64,000 nt of DNA from CAIVAT01 sp037128705 (GCA_037128705.1 JBAXVX010000014.1:1-64000); one strand, 5' to 3'. Counted from the first letter of the stretch, positions 1 through 10,962 are shown. The notes: generated by a model not told the origin, from the sequence alone. A program made the numbers and translations.

Positions 1-1978
<1,978 letters not shown>

Positions 1979-2042
1979 TATGACAAACTTTTAATTAATT
2001 GTTGTATTTTCTTTCTCTATATGTCAAATCGTATTTAAGATC

Positions 2043-2153
2043 TTACGGTGACTATAGCAGTGGTGTTCACCTCTTCCCTTTCCGAACAGAGTCGTTAAGC
2101 CCACTTGCGCAGATGGTACTGCAGTTTTTGTGGGAGAGTATGTCGTCGCCGAT
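2043..2153 (+). rRNA. rrf: 5S ribosomal RNA
   Basis: The core CCGAACAGAG...GTTAAGCCC and the late GTGGGAGAGTA motif are diagnostic of Bacteroidota 5S. The ends were set by closing helix I: CGGTGA at 2046-2051 pairs with TCGCCG at 2146-2151. It lies about 65 bp after the 23S with no tRNA between, and the terminator at 2161 follows at once. Confidence 0.93.
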
Positions 2154-2160
2154 CTTTTTT

Positions 2161-2190
2161 AAACCCAGCCATGGTGCTGGGTTTTTTTTT
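2161..2190 (+). terminator. rRNA operon intrinsic terminator
   Basis: A 9-bp perfect stem (AAACCCAGC at 2161-2169 with GCTGGGTTT at 2176-2184) with a 6-nt loop is followed by a run of T. It sits 8 bp after the 5S and ends the rRNA operon before the porin gene. Confidence 0.92.
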
Positions 2191-2251
2191 GCCCTTCCCC
2201 TCCCCCAACTCCGATTTTTACTTACCTTTATCCTCAATTTCCAATTACTGA

Positions 2252-4363
2252 ATGCATCATAAAATCTATCCGTTTTTTCTGTGCCTGGTATCGCTGCTCC
2301 TGGCTTTCGTATTCCCTGTCCATTCCCAGACAACCGACTCCCTTTCACGGGTAAAAAATTCAGTCATTCCCTCGATCGATACAACTTTCATCGTAAAGGA
2401 TACTGCTGCGATGGCTAAGGATACAACTGCCGTTGGAAAGTCAAAAAAGACAAAAGGTAAGACCACCCCGACCCTTTCGCCGACACAAATCATAGCCAAT
2501 AAAATAAAGCTGGATTCTCTGAAAAAACACAGGGATTCAACCCAGGTGTCCTTTTTCTACAGCGCCTTTGAAAAACTCGGGGCGCTCGACCTTCATTCAA
2601 GTGATACAGCCATCACCGGATTTCAGAATTATGACCCGCTTTATAAGCATGACCGTTTCTATGCCAACCAGGGAAATATAGGCCAGTGCTATCGCCCCCT
2701 GATCCCATTTCCCTTCTTCCGCGAAAGCGGGTTCGACTATGGCATTCATTCATCCGATCAGTACCTTTACCAAAATGACAGCGTAAAGTATTTCAAGGTT
2801 GTTAAAACTTTTTCTGAGCTCTCCTATAACCAGGGAGCTAAGAAAGAGCAAACTTTTCATGCCGTTTTCAGCCGGAACATCTACCGGAGTCTTAACCTTG
2901 GCTTTGATTTCAAAGTAATGAGCGCTCCGGGAGCCTATACCCGTCAAAAAACCAATCACATCAATTTTGTTCTGACAGCCCAATTCTTCACAAAAGATAA
3001 ACGGTACGGGGTTATTGCCAATTTCACGATCAACCGCCTGAAAAATTACGAGAACGGAGGCATCAAATACGACAGCCTGTTCGAACAAAACATTGAGACA
3101 AACAGGGCGATGATCCCGGTCAATCTTGCCTCCACGCAAAACCGCGTCCGGGAAACCGGTTTCTTTATGAAACATTATTTCGACCTGACCCGACATCCGC
3201 TCACCGGAAGTGATACCACCGACGGAAAAAGAAACCGAATTGAGCTGGGACGAATAAGCTATTCCTTTCAATATGTTCGCCAAATACAGAATTACATCGA
3301 CAATTTACAGGACAGCTTGTTTTATAAACCCTACGAAGGAGATTCACTGACCCTGCCTACGACCGATTCCCTTACCCTTGTCCGGATCGTGAATGACCTG
3401 GTGTGGTCAAATCCCAGCTTTAATAAAAATCAGCGACCCAGAATTTTCCAGATGAGTGCCGGGATCAAGCAACTGTACGTTGAGGCTAAATTCAATGGAG
3501 TACTTGATTCTCAGGCTGCAAAGAACTTTTTCATTCAATTCATTCCTCATGCCGAGATAGACTTTAACCCTTTCTATAACCTGAAACTTGAAGCCAAGGG
3601 CGATTATGTTTTGGGTGAATACAATGAAGGAGATATGAGCCTTGACGTAAAACTATCCACCATCCTGGGACGAAAAGATAAAAATGCCGGAACGCTTTCA
3701 TTATCCGGAAATTATGCATTACAGAAACCAGGCTGGTTTTACCAGCAATACCATGGACACTATAACGCATGGGATAACGACTTCGAAAAACAGGGTGTCA
3801 TATCCGGCGGATTTGATTACAGCTTTAAATTCCTGGAGGCCGGTTTCAACATCAGCCGGATTTCAAACTACGTATATATGGACACCTCGCGGTTTCCAGA
3901 GCAATTAAATAATGAATTCGGGCACTTGTACGCTTACCTGAATGGGAACGTTAATTTATGGAGATTCCTGATAAAAGCCAGGCTGGTATACCAAACAGTG
4001 CAGGGGACGACGGTCCTCCGACTTCCGGCCTTCATGGGGAACCTGGAACTGTATTACACCCAACCGCTATTCAAGGGAGCAGCTGTTCTTCAGCCTGCAT
4101 TAACTTTCTTTTACAATACGAGCTATTACGCAGACCAGTATAATCCCTCCGACCGTTCATATTATTTACAGGACAAACGCGAAATCGGGAATTATCTGTA
4201 CATGGATGTATACCTAAACCTGAAGATCCAACGGGCAAGGCTGTATGTGGCATACACCCATTTCAACGCCAGTTTCATGAGTCAGGATTATTATTCAACG
4301 TCAACCTATCCCATGCCGGATGCGGCCTTTAAATTCGGGGTCGCCTGGCGGTTTCACGATTAA
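2252..4363 (+). CDS. putative outer-membrane porin (Porin_10-like)
   Basis: This is a 703-residue predicted beta-barrel. Residues 1-26 are a signal peptide ending at VHSQ. A Thr/Ser/Lys-rich linker runs to about residue 85, and the rest is rich in alternating aromatic and polar strands (for example ELYYTQPLF and LYVAYTHFN). The protein ends FGVAWRFHD, a C-terminal pattern compatible with barrel insertion. The length and the domain start (FYSAFEKLG...) resemble the putative porin family common in Bacteroidota. Substrate is unknown. The gene starts 62 bp after the rRNA terminator. Its 3' end overlaps the convergent oxidoreductase gene by 35 bp (4329-4363). Confidence 0.75.
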   Translation: MHHKIYPFFLCLVSLLLAFVFPVHSQTTDSLSRVKNSVIPSIDTTFIVKDTAAMAKDTTAVGKSKKTKGKTTPTLSPTQIIANKIKLDSLKKHRDSTQVSFFYSAFEKLGALDLHSSDTAITGFQNYDPLYKHDRFYANQGNIGQCYRPLIPFPFFRESGFDYGIHSSDQYLYQNDSVKYFKVVKTFSELSYNQGAKKEQTFHAVFSRNIYRSLNLGFDFKVMSAPGAYTRQKTNHINFVLTAQFFTKDKRYGVIANFTINRLKNYENGGIKYDSLFEQNIETNRAMIPVNLASTQNRVRETGFFMKHYFDLTRHPLTGSDTTDGKRNRIELGRISYSFQYVRQIQNYIDNLQDSLFYKPYEGDSLTLPTTDSLTLVRIVNDLVWSNPSFNKNQRPRIFQMSAGIKQLYVEAKFNGVLDSQAAKNFFIQFIPHAEIDFNPFYNLKLEAKGDYVLGEYNEGDMSLDVKLSTILGRKDKNAGTLSLSGNYALQKPGWFYQQYHGHYNAWDNDFEKQGVISGGFDYSFKFLEAGFNISRISNYVYMDTSRFPEQLNNEFGHLYAYLNGNVNLWRFLIKARLVYQTVQGTTVLRLPAFMGNLELYYTQPLFKGAAVLQPALTFFYNTSYYADQYNPSDRSYYLQDKREIGNYLYMDVYLNLKIQRARLYVAYTHFNASFMSQDYYSTSTYPMPDAAFKFGVAWRFHD

Positions 4364-5570
4364 CCTGCTTCTTCTCCAAATCCATACGCCATTTTTCGGG
4401 AAGGCACTGTTCGTGCTGGAAACAGGTCATCCGGGCGGAGTACATCTTGGCTATGCAATAGTTCGAACTGTTGCAGGAGGATTCAACAATTTCTCCTGTC
4501 CTTAATTTGTTGATGAATCCGGGGTCGTTGATCAGGGCCCGTGCCATCTGTACGAACTCAAATCCCCGGTCCAAAACTTTTTCAATCACAGCCCTCGATT
4601 TCAGGCCTCCGACAAAAATCAGCGGAAGGCTCACCTCAGCCCTTATTTTTAAAGCATCGTCAAGAAAATAGGCTTCGCTGAAGGGTTCAGCTTTCATCAG
4701 GAATTTACCAAAATACCGGGTCCCGAATTTCATCCAGGGATTATTCATGTAATGCGCCATGATCTTTACCGGCATACTGCCCCGCATCACATACATCGGG
4801 GCTTTGGAAACAAATCCCCCGGAAAGCACCAGTCCGTGAACACCCTCCTTTTCCAGTAACCTGGCCACTTCGATCGATTCATCTATTTCCATTCCTCCCC
4901 TGAATCCATCCCGCAGGTTCATTTTAACAAGGACGGCTACGTTGGGCGTCACCGATTTTATAACTTCCCGGATCGCCTCAACCATAAACCGGCTGCGATT
5001 CACGAATGAACCGCCATATTGATCGGTACGTTTATTTGTGTAGGGCGACAGAAACTGACTGATCAGGTAACCATGGCCGGCATGCACCTCGACGGCATCA
5101 AATCCTGCATCGCTGACAATCTTTGCCGCAATTCCAAAATCCCTGACAATGGATTGAATCTCATCAGGACTGATGGTTTTTGGAAAGGTCGGGCCATACA
5201 GGTTGAACCTGCCCGAGGGAGCAAGGCATTTTCCTGAAAGGGATCTCTTGGCCATCAGGCCGCAGTGGCCTATCTGGATGGCTGCCGCTGCACCCTCCCT
5301 GTGGATGGCATCTGTCAGCCGCCGCATTGCGGGCATCTCCTCACGGGTAATCAGCAGCTGGTGGCTGAACGACAGGCCACTTACCGAAACAGAAGCATAG
5401 GCCACCGTGGTCATGCCGATCCCCCCGGCAGCCACGGAAACGTGATAATTTACCAGATCTTCTGATATTTTATTCCCGGGGCACATTCCCTCGAAGGCGG
5501 CCGACCTTATCGACCGGTTACGCAATAAAACAGGTCCCAGGGGGGCCTCAGTAAAAAGCAGGTTTTTCAT
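4329..5570 (-). CDS. NADH:flavin oxidoreductase, Old Yellow Enzyme family
   Basis: A 413-residue FMN-dependent TIM barrel. The OYE signature around residues 163-190 (HAGHGYLISQFLSPYTNKR, then QYGGS) and the phosphate-binding segments IFVGG and VQMARALINDP are clear. A typical soluble member reduces activated C=C bonds with NAD(P)H. The protein stops soon after a cysteine-bearing tail (CNSSNYC about 12 residues before CFQHEQC). This resembles the Fe-S cysteine region of 2,4-dienoyl-CoA-reductase-type enzymes, but the C-terminal FAD/NAD domain those enzymes have is absent. Whether the cysteines bind a cluster is uncertain. The gene diverges from the dipeptidase at 5630 and overlaps the porin gene tail-to-tail. 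Substrate is not predictable. Confidence 0.85.
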   Translation of the reverse strand: MKNLLFTEAPLGPVLLRNRSIRSAAFEGMCPGNKISEDLVNYHVSVAAGGIGMTTVAYASVSVSGLSFSHQLLITREEMPAMRRLTDAIHREGAAAAIQIGHCGLMAKRSLSGKCLAPSGRFNLYGPTFPKTISPDEIQSIVRDFGIAAKIVSDAGFDAVEVHAGHGYLISQFLSPYTNKRTDQYGGSFVNRSRFMVEAIREVIKSVTPNVAVLVKMNLRDGFRGGMEIDESIEVARLLEKEGVHGLVLSGGFVSKAPMYVMRGSMPVKIMAHYMNNPWMKFGTRYFGKFLMKAEPFSEAYFLDDALKIRAEVSLPLIFVGGLKSRAVIEKVLDRGFEFVQMARALINDPGFINKLRTGEIVESSCNSSNYCIAKMYSARMTCFQHEQCLPEKWRMDLEKKQVNRETARRPRI

Positions 5571-5629
5571 ATATTTGTCTACGCTACAGCACCGGCGAAA
5601 ATAGACACTTTTTACAGAACATAAAAGCC

Positions 5630-6328
5630 ATGAAAAAAATAGTCCTGCAACTGATCATTATCCTATTTTTACCCTGGGTGGTTTTTTCGCAGAATGAAAA
5701 ACAAAACCCCTACCATCTGAATATCATCTCTACTGTTGCAGCTTACCAGGATGAGTGCCGGAAGGATAAACAAAATCAGCTGGTTGACCTGAAAACGGAA
5801 ATCCCCGACATCATTCTTGATATCCGCTATGCCACCGATAACAACTTTACCCACAAACAGGTGTATTCCACCCCACGGGCATTCCTCCGGCAGCCTGCGG
5901 CAATTGCTCTTTTAAAAGTTCAGAAGGAATTGGAAAAAGAGGGGCTTGGGCTTAAGGTGTATGATGCGTACCGTCCCTATGCTGCCACCATGCTATTCTA
6001 TGATCTGATTAAAGATACCCTTTTTGTGGCATCCCCGGTCAAGGGATCGCGTCATAACCGTGGCTGTGCTGTCGATTTGACCCTGGTCAACCTGAAAACC
6101 GGCGCTGAATTGGAAATGCCGACCGGTTATGATGATTTTACAGAAAAGGCAAGCCCCGTGTACAATGATTTGCCGGCAACTGCAAAAGAAAACCGGAAGA
6201 AGCTGATCGATGTCATGAAAAAACAGGGATTCGAAGTTTACGGATCAGAATGGTGGCATTTTGATTTCAAGGGATGGCAAACCTACACCCTGATGGATAT
6301 TTCATTTGAAGAACTGGAGAAACCCTGA
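5630..6328 (+). CDS. D-alanyl-D-alanine dipeptidase, VanX/DdpX family, exported
   Basis: A 232-residue zinc dipeptidase with a signal peptide (residues 1-20, cut after FS). The family's metal site is intact: His142 and Asp149 in SRHNRGCAVD, and Glu207 and His210 in EWWHFD. Arg115 in YDAYRPY matches the conserved substrate-contact arginine. Enzymes of this family split D-Ala-D-Ala. An exported copy most likely scavenges peptidoglycan-derived dipeptide. No vanH or vanA homologue lies nearby, so a role in glycopeptide resistance is not supported. The 59-bp gap to the divergent oxidoreductase gene must hold both promoters. Confidence 0.88.
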   Translation: MKKIVLQLIIILFLPWVVFSQNEKQNPYHLNIISTVAAYQDECRKDKQNQLVDLKTEIPDIILDIRYATDNNFTHKQVYSTPRAFLRQPAAIALLKVQKELEKEGLGLKVYDAYRPYAATMLFYDLIKDTLFVASPVKGSRHNRGCAVDLTLVNLKTGAELEMPTGYDDFTEKASPVYNDLPATAKENRKKLIDVMKKQGFEVYGSEWWHFDFKGWQTYTLMDISFEELEKP

Positions 6329-6367
6329 AATAGGCTCCCCGCCCGGACAAAGATTCCCTGGGCCGGG

Positions 6368-7303
6368 CTAGATCATTCCACGCTGTTTTTTTATCTCTTC
6401 GTAGGCCGCGCTGACCTTCTGGAATTTTTCAGTTGCTGATTTTTTTATATCCTCGCCCAGGTGAGACACCTTATCCGGATGGTGTTTTTTAGCCATATCA
6501 CGGTAGGCTTTTTTCACTTCATCATCGGTTGCCCCGGAAGAGATTTCGAGTACATCATAGGCCCAGCCTGTGCTTTTAACAAACATGGCTTTGATGGAGG
6601 TGAAATCGGATGAGGAAACGCCCATATAACCTGAAATGGATGAAATGACATCGACCTCGTCGGGATGATAAAGTCCGTCGGCGGCAGCAATGCCAAAAAG
6701 GTAATTCACCAATTGAAGTTTAACAGGATAATCGGTGTATTGTCCCACCTGGACGCTCACCTCCTGAACATTGATATCCTGCTTTAAAATTTCCTGCAGC
6801 ATCCTGATCAGCCTGTTTCCCTCTTCATTGCCAAATTGATGAACAAAGAAGTTGCGGACAAATTCAAGTTCTGACCTGACAATCTTCTGATCCGCTTTCA
6901 TCACGGCAGCAGAGAGTACGAGCAGGCTCATGGCGAAATCGCCGCGCGGAGTACCCTGGTAGGCATCCTTGCCGGTACTCATGCCGTCAAACACCGAACC
7001 AAGCGCAACGCCCAGTATGGCCCCGATGGGACCCCCGAAAACCCAGCCTAAACCACCTCCAAGCCACTTGGCATACCCCGACTTGTGCCGTGCACCGGCA
7101 AACTGGGTGCTTCCGTTTCCCGATGATGATGTTTCATTGCTTTTGTAACCATTCCCAGAGGAATTGTTATCAGAAGAACCAGCACCGGGCCGATCCGTTC
7201 CGGATGATCCGGACCCGGGGTCTCCCGGTTTTTTACGCATACTGAACACCGCATACAATACGATGCCGACAATGATGACTACGATGATTTCGCCTATACC
7301 CAT
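6368..7303 (-). CDS. DjlA-like membrane co-chaperone (TerB + J domain)
   Basis: A 311-residue protein with, in order: an N-terminal membrane helix (about 4-20), a Ser/Gly/Asn-rich linker (25-70), a glycine-rich hydrophobic hairpin (about 77-105), an all-alpha TerB-like domain (about 120-235) and a C-terminal J domain (about 247-311) with the HPD triad near 275. This is the DjlA architecture: a membrane-tethered J protein that stimulates DnaK ATPase. The C-terminal position of the J domain is characteristic. The start codon touches the 7-nt repeat array at 7304-7338. Its neighbours are the lysine-degradation genes on the same strand, but the 64-bp gap filled with repeats makes co-transcription uncertain. 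Confidence 0.86.
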   Translation of the reverse strand: MGIGEIIVVIIVGIVLYAVFSMRKKPGDPGSGSSGTDRPGAGSSDNNSSGNGYKSNETSSSGNGSTQFAGARHKSGYAKWLGGGLGWVFGGPIGAILGVALGSVFDGMSTGKDAYQGTPRGDFAMSLLVLSAAVMKADQKIVRSELEFVRNFFVHQFGNEEGNRLIRMLQEILKQDINVQEVSVQVGQYTDYPVKLQLVNYLFGIAAADGLYHPDEVDVISSISGYMGVSSSDFTSIKAMFVKSTGWAYDVLEISSGATDDEVKKAYRDMAKKHHPDKVSHLGEDIKKSATEKFQKVSAAYEEIKKQRGMI

Positions 7304-7338
7304 TTACGAATTACGATTTACAAATTACGAATTACGAT
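7304..7338. repeat. 7-nt tandem array, 5 units (TTACGAA/T)
   Basis: Five exact 7-nt steps read TTACGAA, TTACGAT, TTACAAA, TTACGAA, TTACGAT on the plus strand. The array begins directly upstream of the DjlA-like start codon and lies 29 bp from the stop of the saccharopine dehydrogenase gene. On the minus strand each unit contains TAA. Same family as the arrays at 23758, 51334, 62121 and 63383. Confidence 0.85.
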
Positions 7339-7367
7339 TTTTGCTATGAATCAAAATAATCTAACAA

Positions 7368-8735
7368 TCAATTCCTGATCATTTCTGACAATGGCAGCCC
7401 ATATTCTTCCACCATCCTGATGCCCATGGTTTCCAGATGATTGAGGACGGGATTGTAAATTTCAGGGATTACCGGGACATGCACCCCCTTCACCCTGATC
7501 TCACCGCTCAGAATCATTTCAACGCCAATGGCTGCCGGCAATGCCACCGTGCGGGCAATCGAAGTGTCGGTGGCCAGGGTGCCAAAATCGAGCATCCTGG
7601 AACGGATCACCTCTTTACGTCCATCGGAAAAAGCAGCAAGGAAGGTATGCTGCATGGCTACCATATCCCTTTCATTCAACCCAAGGCTCATTTTAGCGAT
7701 CATAAGATCGGAGGTCACCTCGAATGCCGAGTCCAATGCACGGTTCATCGGGGTTTGGTCAAACAAACCAAGCCATGCCATGGCCTGAATGGCATGTGAA
7801 TTTTCAGGAATACCAAGAAAATCAGCAACCTGGTGTACAATCCCGTTAACCGGTGTTCCCCGGTCCGGGCCGGACGGACCTGTTTTCGACAACTGGTGCG
7901 CCACCATCGCTGCATTGGTCATCCCGGTCATATCAAACTTCTCCGGAGATGTCAGGTTCAGTTGCTTCATGGCATCGAGCGTTTCGCACCATCCTTTATA
8001 CCTGAATGTTCCGCGATACATGGTCATTGCTTCGGGGATGCCGTAAATTTCTTTATACGCCAGGGAATCACGGTTCGGATAGACTTCCAGTTGACCCACT
8101 TCAGGGAAATCGACCTTAAAGGGGTTTTTAAACAAATTGCCGGTTGGCAGGTCAACAATATGACCATGCATTAAAAATCTTGCGTCGTTGTTTCCGGCCA
8201 GAACCACCCCCTTGGGACTCCAGGAAAATTTATATTTGAATGGGTTATCCGCAGCTTCAGGAGCAGGCAGGGCTCCGCAGATGGAATAAAATTCCAGGAT
8301 GGCCCCTTCGCGGTTGTGCACCTGGTCGATGATCCTCATGGCCGACATGTGATCGATGCCGGGATCGAGGCCCATTTCATTCAGCAGGATAACGCCGGCC
8401 TCTTTTGCGGCAGCATCCAGTTCAAACATTTCCGGTTTTACATAGGATGTGGTTACCATGTTTTTTGCATTGGCAACACAATGTTTGGCAACCATTACGT
8501 GAAAGATGTAGGGAAGCAGGCTAACGGTTATATCATGTCCTGCGATCATGCGGTCCAGGGCTACTTCATCTTCAGCCTCCCAAATAACCGAGACTCCATT
8601 CCTGTTGCCGGCGATCATCCTATCGGAGCGATCGGGGGTATTGGAGGCCACCGTAACTTGATAGCCTTTGGAGAGTAAATACTGGATGATTGGTTTGGCA
8701 ACGAGCCCGGAGCCTAGGATCAGAATCTTTTTCAT
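7368..8735 (-). CDS. saccharopine dehydrogenase (glutamate-forming; SDH half of AASS)
   Basis: A 455-residue protein collinear with the C-terminal half of animal and plant AASS. Start MKKILILGSG gives the Rossmann loop GSGLVAKP at once. Further family landmarks are SLLPYIFH, MVTTSY, GLDPGIDHMSA, GALPAPEAADNPFKYKFSWS and YPNRDSLAYKEIYGI. It should oxidise saccharopine with NAD(P)+ to glutamate plus alpha-aminoadipate semialdehyde. The frame stays open to 8762, but those nine extra residues abut the octamer repeat and lack similarity to the family, so the start at 8735 is preferred. The LKR gene lies 69 bp upstream on the same strand. The two steps are therefore split into adjacent genes. Confidence 0.9.
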   Translation of the reverse strand: MKKILILGSGLVAKPIIQYLLSKGYQVTVASNTPDRSDRMIAGNRNGVSVIWEAEDEVALDRMIAGHDITVSLLPYIFHVMVAKHCVANAKNMVTTSYVKPEMFELDAAAKEAGVILLNEMGLDPGIDHMSAMRIIDQVHNREGAILEFYSICGALPAPEAADNPFKYKFSWSPKGVVLAGNNDARFLMHGHIVDLPTGNLFKNPFKVDFPEVGQLEVYPNRDSLAYKEIYGIPEAMTMYRGTFRYKGWCETLDAMKQLNLTSPEKFDMTGMTNAAMVAHQLSKTGPSGPDRGTPVNGIVHQVADFLGIPENSHAIQAMAWLGLFDQTPMNRALDSAFEVTSDLMIAKMSLGLNERDMVAMQHTFLAAFSDGRKEVIRSRMLDFGTLATDTSIARTVALPAAIGVEMILSGEIRVKGVHVPVIPEIYNPVLNHLETMGIRMVEEYGLPLSEMIRN

Positions 8736-8753
8736 TGAGTTGAGCGTTTTTAG

Positions 8754-8785
8754 AGGTGACAAGGTGACAAGGTAACAGGGTAAAA
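8754..8785. repeat. 8-nt tandem array, 4 units (AGGTRACA)
   Basis: Four 8-nt units (AGGTGACA twice, AGGTAACA, GGGTAAAA) fill the short gap between the LKR stop and the SDH start. This is the octamer family also found at 51396 and 55053. Here the TGA/TAA-bearing strand is opposite to the flanking genes, the one clear exception to the orientation rule described in the findings. Confidence 0.8.
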
Positions 8786-8804
8786 TAAAATGCTTATTAC
8801 GCTC

Positions 8805-10112
8805 TCACTTTAGGAATTCTTCGATGTATTTAAAATCGGGCGTCAGTTCACCTTTGTGGAGAATGAGCGCTTTTTTAATGGCTTTTGGCAGATCGAGGTC
8901 ATCGAAATGTTCATCAAAGTCGGCATCAGCGATGGGTTTTACAAAATTCACCAAAACATCGGCAAAGCCATCAGATGAATCGCGCGGCAGTTCGGCGGGA
9001 AGTATATCTACCGACATCACCAGCATTCCGGGGCCCTTGCTTCCCATATTTATTTTCCCGGTTTCAGGGTTATAAATAAAAATGGGATCATCGATTTCGG
9101 TAGGTTTCATAGTACATTCAACAGATCCCTCCACGTCGCAACTGATGTCGCCAATCACGGTAAGCTTTGGGTTCCCGTTTGCATAAAGTTTCCGGAGATA
9201 ATCTTTGGTTAGGATCCGCGGATAGCGTTTATCCCAATAGATACAATTGATCAGCATGGAAAGGTATGGGACATACTGTTCGAACTTGCTTCGGTAATTC
9301 TGCGGGTTTGTATAGTAATCGTGGAGTTCGAATGGTTCGCCGTGGATATGTTCAGCCATATCCTCCTCTTTAAAAATGACCTTGTAAACCATGTTGTCAG
9401 GAAGCTTTTTCCTGCGATGCAGTTCAAGCAATTTTTCAGGTGAGATCTCCTTCACAGGCAGTAACCCGATAATTTCCTGGGCTCCCTGGGATACGTTCCC
9501 GTAGCCCGTAAAGCCTATGACGAATGGTCGTAACTCATGAGGAATTCCATTTTCAGCAATCAGTTGACCAATGGCAGAGATATCATCCTTCGCCTCACGA
9601 AGAGAATGGTATTTATGGGCCTGTTTCAACCTGGCCAGGGTTGAGTTGTAACCAAACTCTTTCAGTCTCAGCCCGAGTGCCCACAGGGAGTTGATCATCC
9701 CGGCCATACCGGCATATCTTCCGAAAAAAATGAGTCGTTTCCCCTGTTCATCCACTACCTTTTCATACTCGATGAGATTGCATTTCAATTCCATCATCCG
9801 GCGCAGCATCGCCATATTGTATGGCTGACCTTTTACAACATGGGCAAAGAAAACATAGGTTTTCTCCGGTTCAAAAAATGACTCGGGCATCTCCTTCACG
9901 CCGAAAATAACAGAACATTTCTCCAGGTCATTTTCAATGATGGCGCCTGCTTTCACATACTCCTCATCAGAGAAGACACGTTTGTCGGAAGTCTGAACAA
10001 TGATGTCCAGTTTCTTTTGTTTCACAAGCCGGGCAACATGCTTTGGTGTAAGCGGGGCCCTTCGTTCAAGTTTGTATTTATCCTCGTGCCGGATACCGAT
10101 AAAATTGCTCAT
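8805..10112 (-). CDS. lysine-ketoglutarate reductase (saccharopine-forming; LKR half of AASS)
   Basis: A 435-residue protein with an AlaDH/PNT-like N-terminal domain (IGIRHEDKYKLERRAPLTP) and a Rossmann segment GYGNVSQGAQEI. The C-terminal part shows LINCIYWDKRYPRILT, VIGDISCDVEGSVECT and VDILPAELPRD. These segments match, in order, the LKR half of eukaryotic AASS rather than alanine dehydrogenase. The expected reaction is lysine + 2-oxoglutarate + NADPH to saccharopine. It is the promoter-proximal gene, with a TACCTTTG box at 10135-10142 (minus strand), followed by the SDH gene. The next enzyme of the pathway, aminoadipate semialdehyde dehydrogenase, is not in the window. Confidence 0.9.
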   Translation of the reverse strand: MSNFIGIRHEDKYKLERRAPLTPKHVARLVKQKKLDIIVQTSDKRVFSDEEYVKAGAIIENDLEKCSVIFGVKEMPESFFEPEKTYVFFAHVVKGQPYNMAMLRRMMELKCNLIEYEKVVDEQGKRLIFFGRYAGMAGMINSLWALGLRLKEFGYNSTLARLKQAHKYHSLREAKDDISAIGQLIAENGIPHELRPFVIGFTGYGNVSQGAQEIIGLLPVKEISPEKLLELHRRKKLPDNMVYKVIFKEEDMAEHIHGEPFELHDYYTNPQNYRSKFEQYVPYLSMLINCIYWDKRYPRILTKDYLRKLYANGNPKLTVIGDISCDVEGSVECTMKPTEIDDPIFIYNPETGKINMGSKGPGMLVMSVDILPAELPRDSSDGFADVLVNFVKPIADADFDEHFDDLDLPKAIKKALILHKGELTPDFKYIEEFLK

Positions 10113-10134
10113 TGATCTGTTAGTTTTGGAACAG

Positions 10135-10142
10135 CAAAGGTA
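10135..10142 (-). promoter_or_regulatory. -7 box of the LKR/SDH promoter
   Basis: TACCTTTG on the minus strand matches the Bacteroidota -7 consensus TAnnTTTG, 22 bp upstream of the LKR start. No convincing -33 TTTG is spaced correctly. Confidence 0.5.
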
Positions 10143-10165
10143 GGAAAAGTGATTGTTTTAAACTG

Positions 10166-10173
10166 TATATTTG
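10166..10173 (+). promoter_or_regulatory. -7 box upstream of mtgA
   Basis: TATATTTG matches TAnnTTTG and lies 52 bp before the mtgA start, back-to-back with the LKR promoter. Confidence 0.4.
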
Positions 10174-10225
10174 ACTGCCAAAAAGGAGCATATATTATAA
10201 ATATCGGGCTGATAAATTAAATTGC

Positions 10226-10921
10226 ATGAAGAAATTTCTCAAGGGTTTATGGAAATTCATAAAATATTTCCTGATTTTCTATTTTGCTTCAACCCTGCTT
10301 TTTGTCCTCCTTTACCGTTACGTTAACCCTCCGGTTACCCCGCTTATGGTGATCAGGCTGGCTGAGCAGGCCTACCAGGGGCAAACGATCAGGTTAAAGA
10401 AGGATTGGATTTCGCTCGAAGACATGTCGCCCAATCTTCCGCAAGCGGCCGTGGCTGCTGAAGATAACCTCTTCCTGGAGCATTCCGGGTTTGATTTTGA
10501 AGCCATTCAGAAGGCCAAGGAGTTCAACCAGAAAAAGGGAGGCAAAAAGATCAGGGGGGCCAGCACCATTACCCAGCAGACCGCCAAGAATGTTTTTTTA
10601 TGGCCGCAACGTTCATGGGTTCGCAAGGGGCTCGAAGCATATTTCACGGTGCTGATCGAGTTCGTATGGGGGAAAAAACGGATTATGGAAATTTACCTCA
10701 ATGTAATTGAAACAGGCAAAGGCATTTACGGGGTTGAGGCCGCATCGCAGCTATACTTCAGCAAATCGGCCGGAAAGCTCACCCGGGGCGAAGCTGCCCT
10801 GATTGCAGCCATCCTGCCCAATCCCCTGAAATGGAATCCCTCCTCCCCCACTCCCTATATCCAGGAAAGGCAGCAATGGATTCTGTGGAATATGAACAAT
10901 ATAGGCAAGTTAAGTTATTAA
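10226..10921 (+). CDS. mtgA: monofunctional peptidoglycan glycosyltransferase
   Basis: A 231-residue GT51 enzyme without a transpeptidase domain, the usual MtgA size. An N-terminal membrane anchor (about 10-32) places the catalytic domain in the periplasm. The catalytic Glu lies in AAEDNLFLEHSGFD. The second motif (GASTITQQTAKN) and later motifs (KKRIMEIYLNVIETG, GVEAASQLYFSKSA, EAALIAAILPNP) are intact. It polymerises lipid II into glycan strands. It diverges from the LKR operon and precedes ppdK by 75 bp, which has its own promoter. Confidence 0.95.
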   Translation: MKKFLKGLWKFIKYFLIFYFASTLLFVLLYRYVNPPVTPLMVIRLAEQAYQGQTIRLKKDWISLEDMSPNLPQAAVAAEDNLFLEHSGFDFEAIQKAKEFNQKKGGKKIRGASTITQQTAKNVFLWPQRSWVRKGLEAYFTVLIEFVWGKKRIMEIYLNVIETGKGIYGVEAASQLYFSKSAGKLTRGEAALIAAILPNPLKWNPSSPTPYIQERQQWILWNMNNIGKLSY

Positions 10922-10962
10922 ATTTCCTGCCGGAAGATCGCATAAATCAGTGTTTTATTTTG

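Noticed and set aside
2067..2348. 93-codon reverse-strand frame over the 5S and terminator
   Set aside because: Overlaps the 5S rRNA, its terminator and the porin signal peptide; no recognisable motif.
5630..6328. VanX-like gene as a glycopeptide-resistance marker
   Set aside because: No vanA/vanH partners, and the protein has an export signal as in scavenging dipeptidases.
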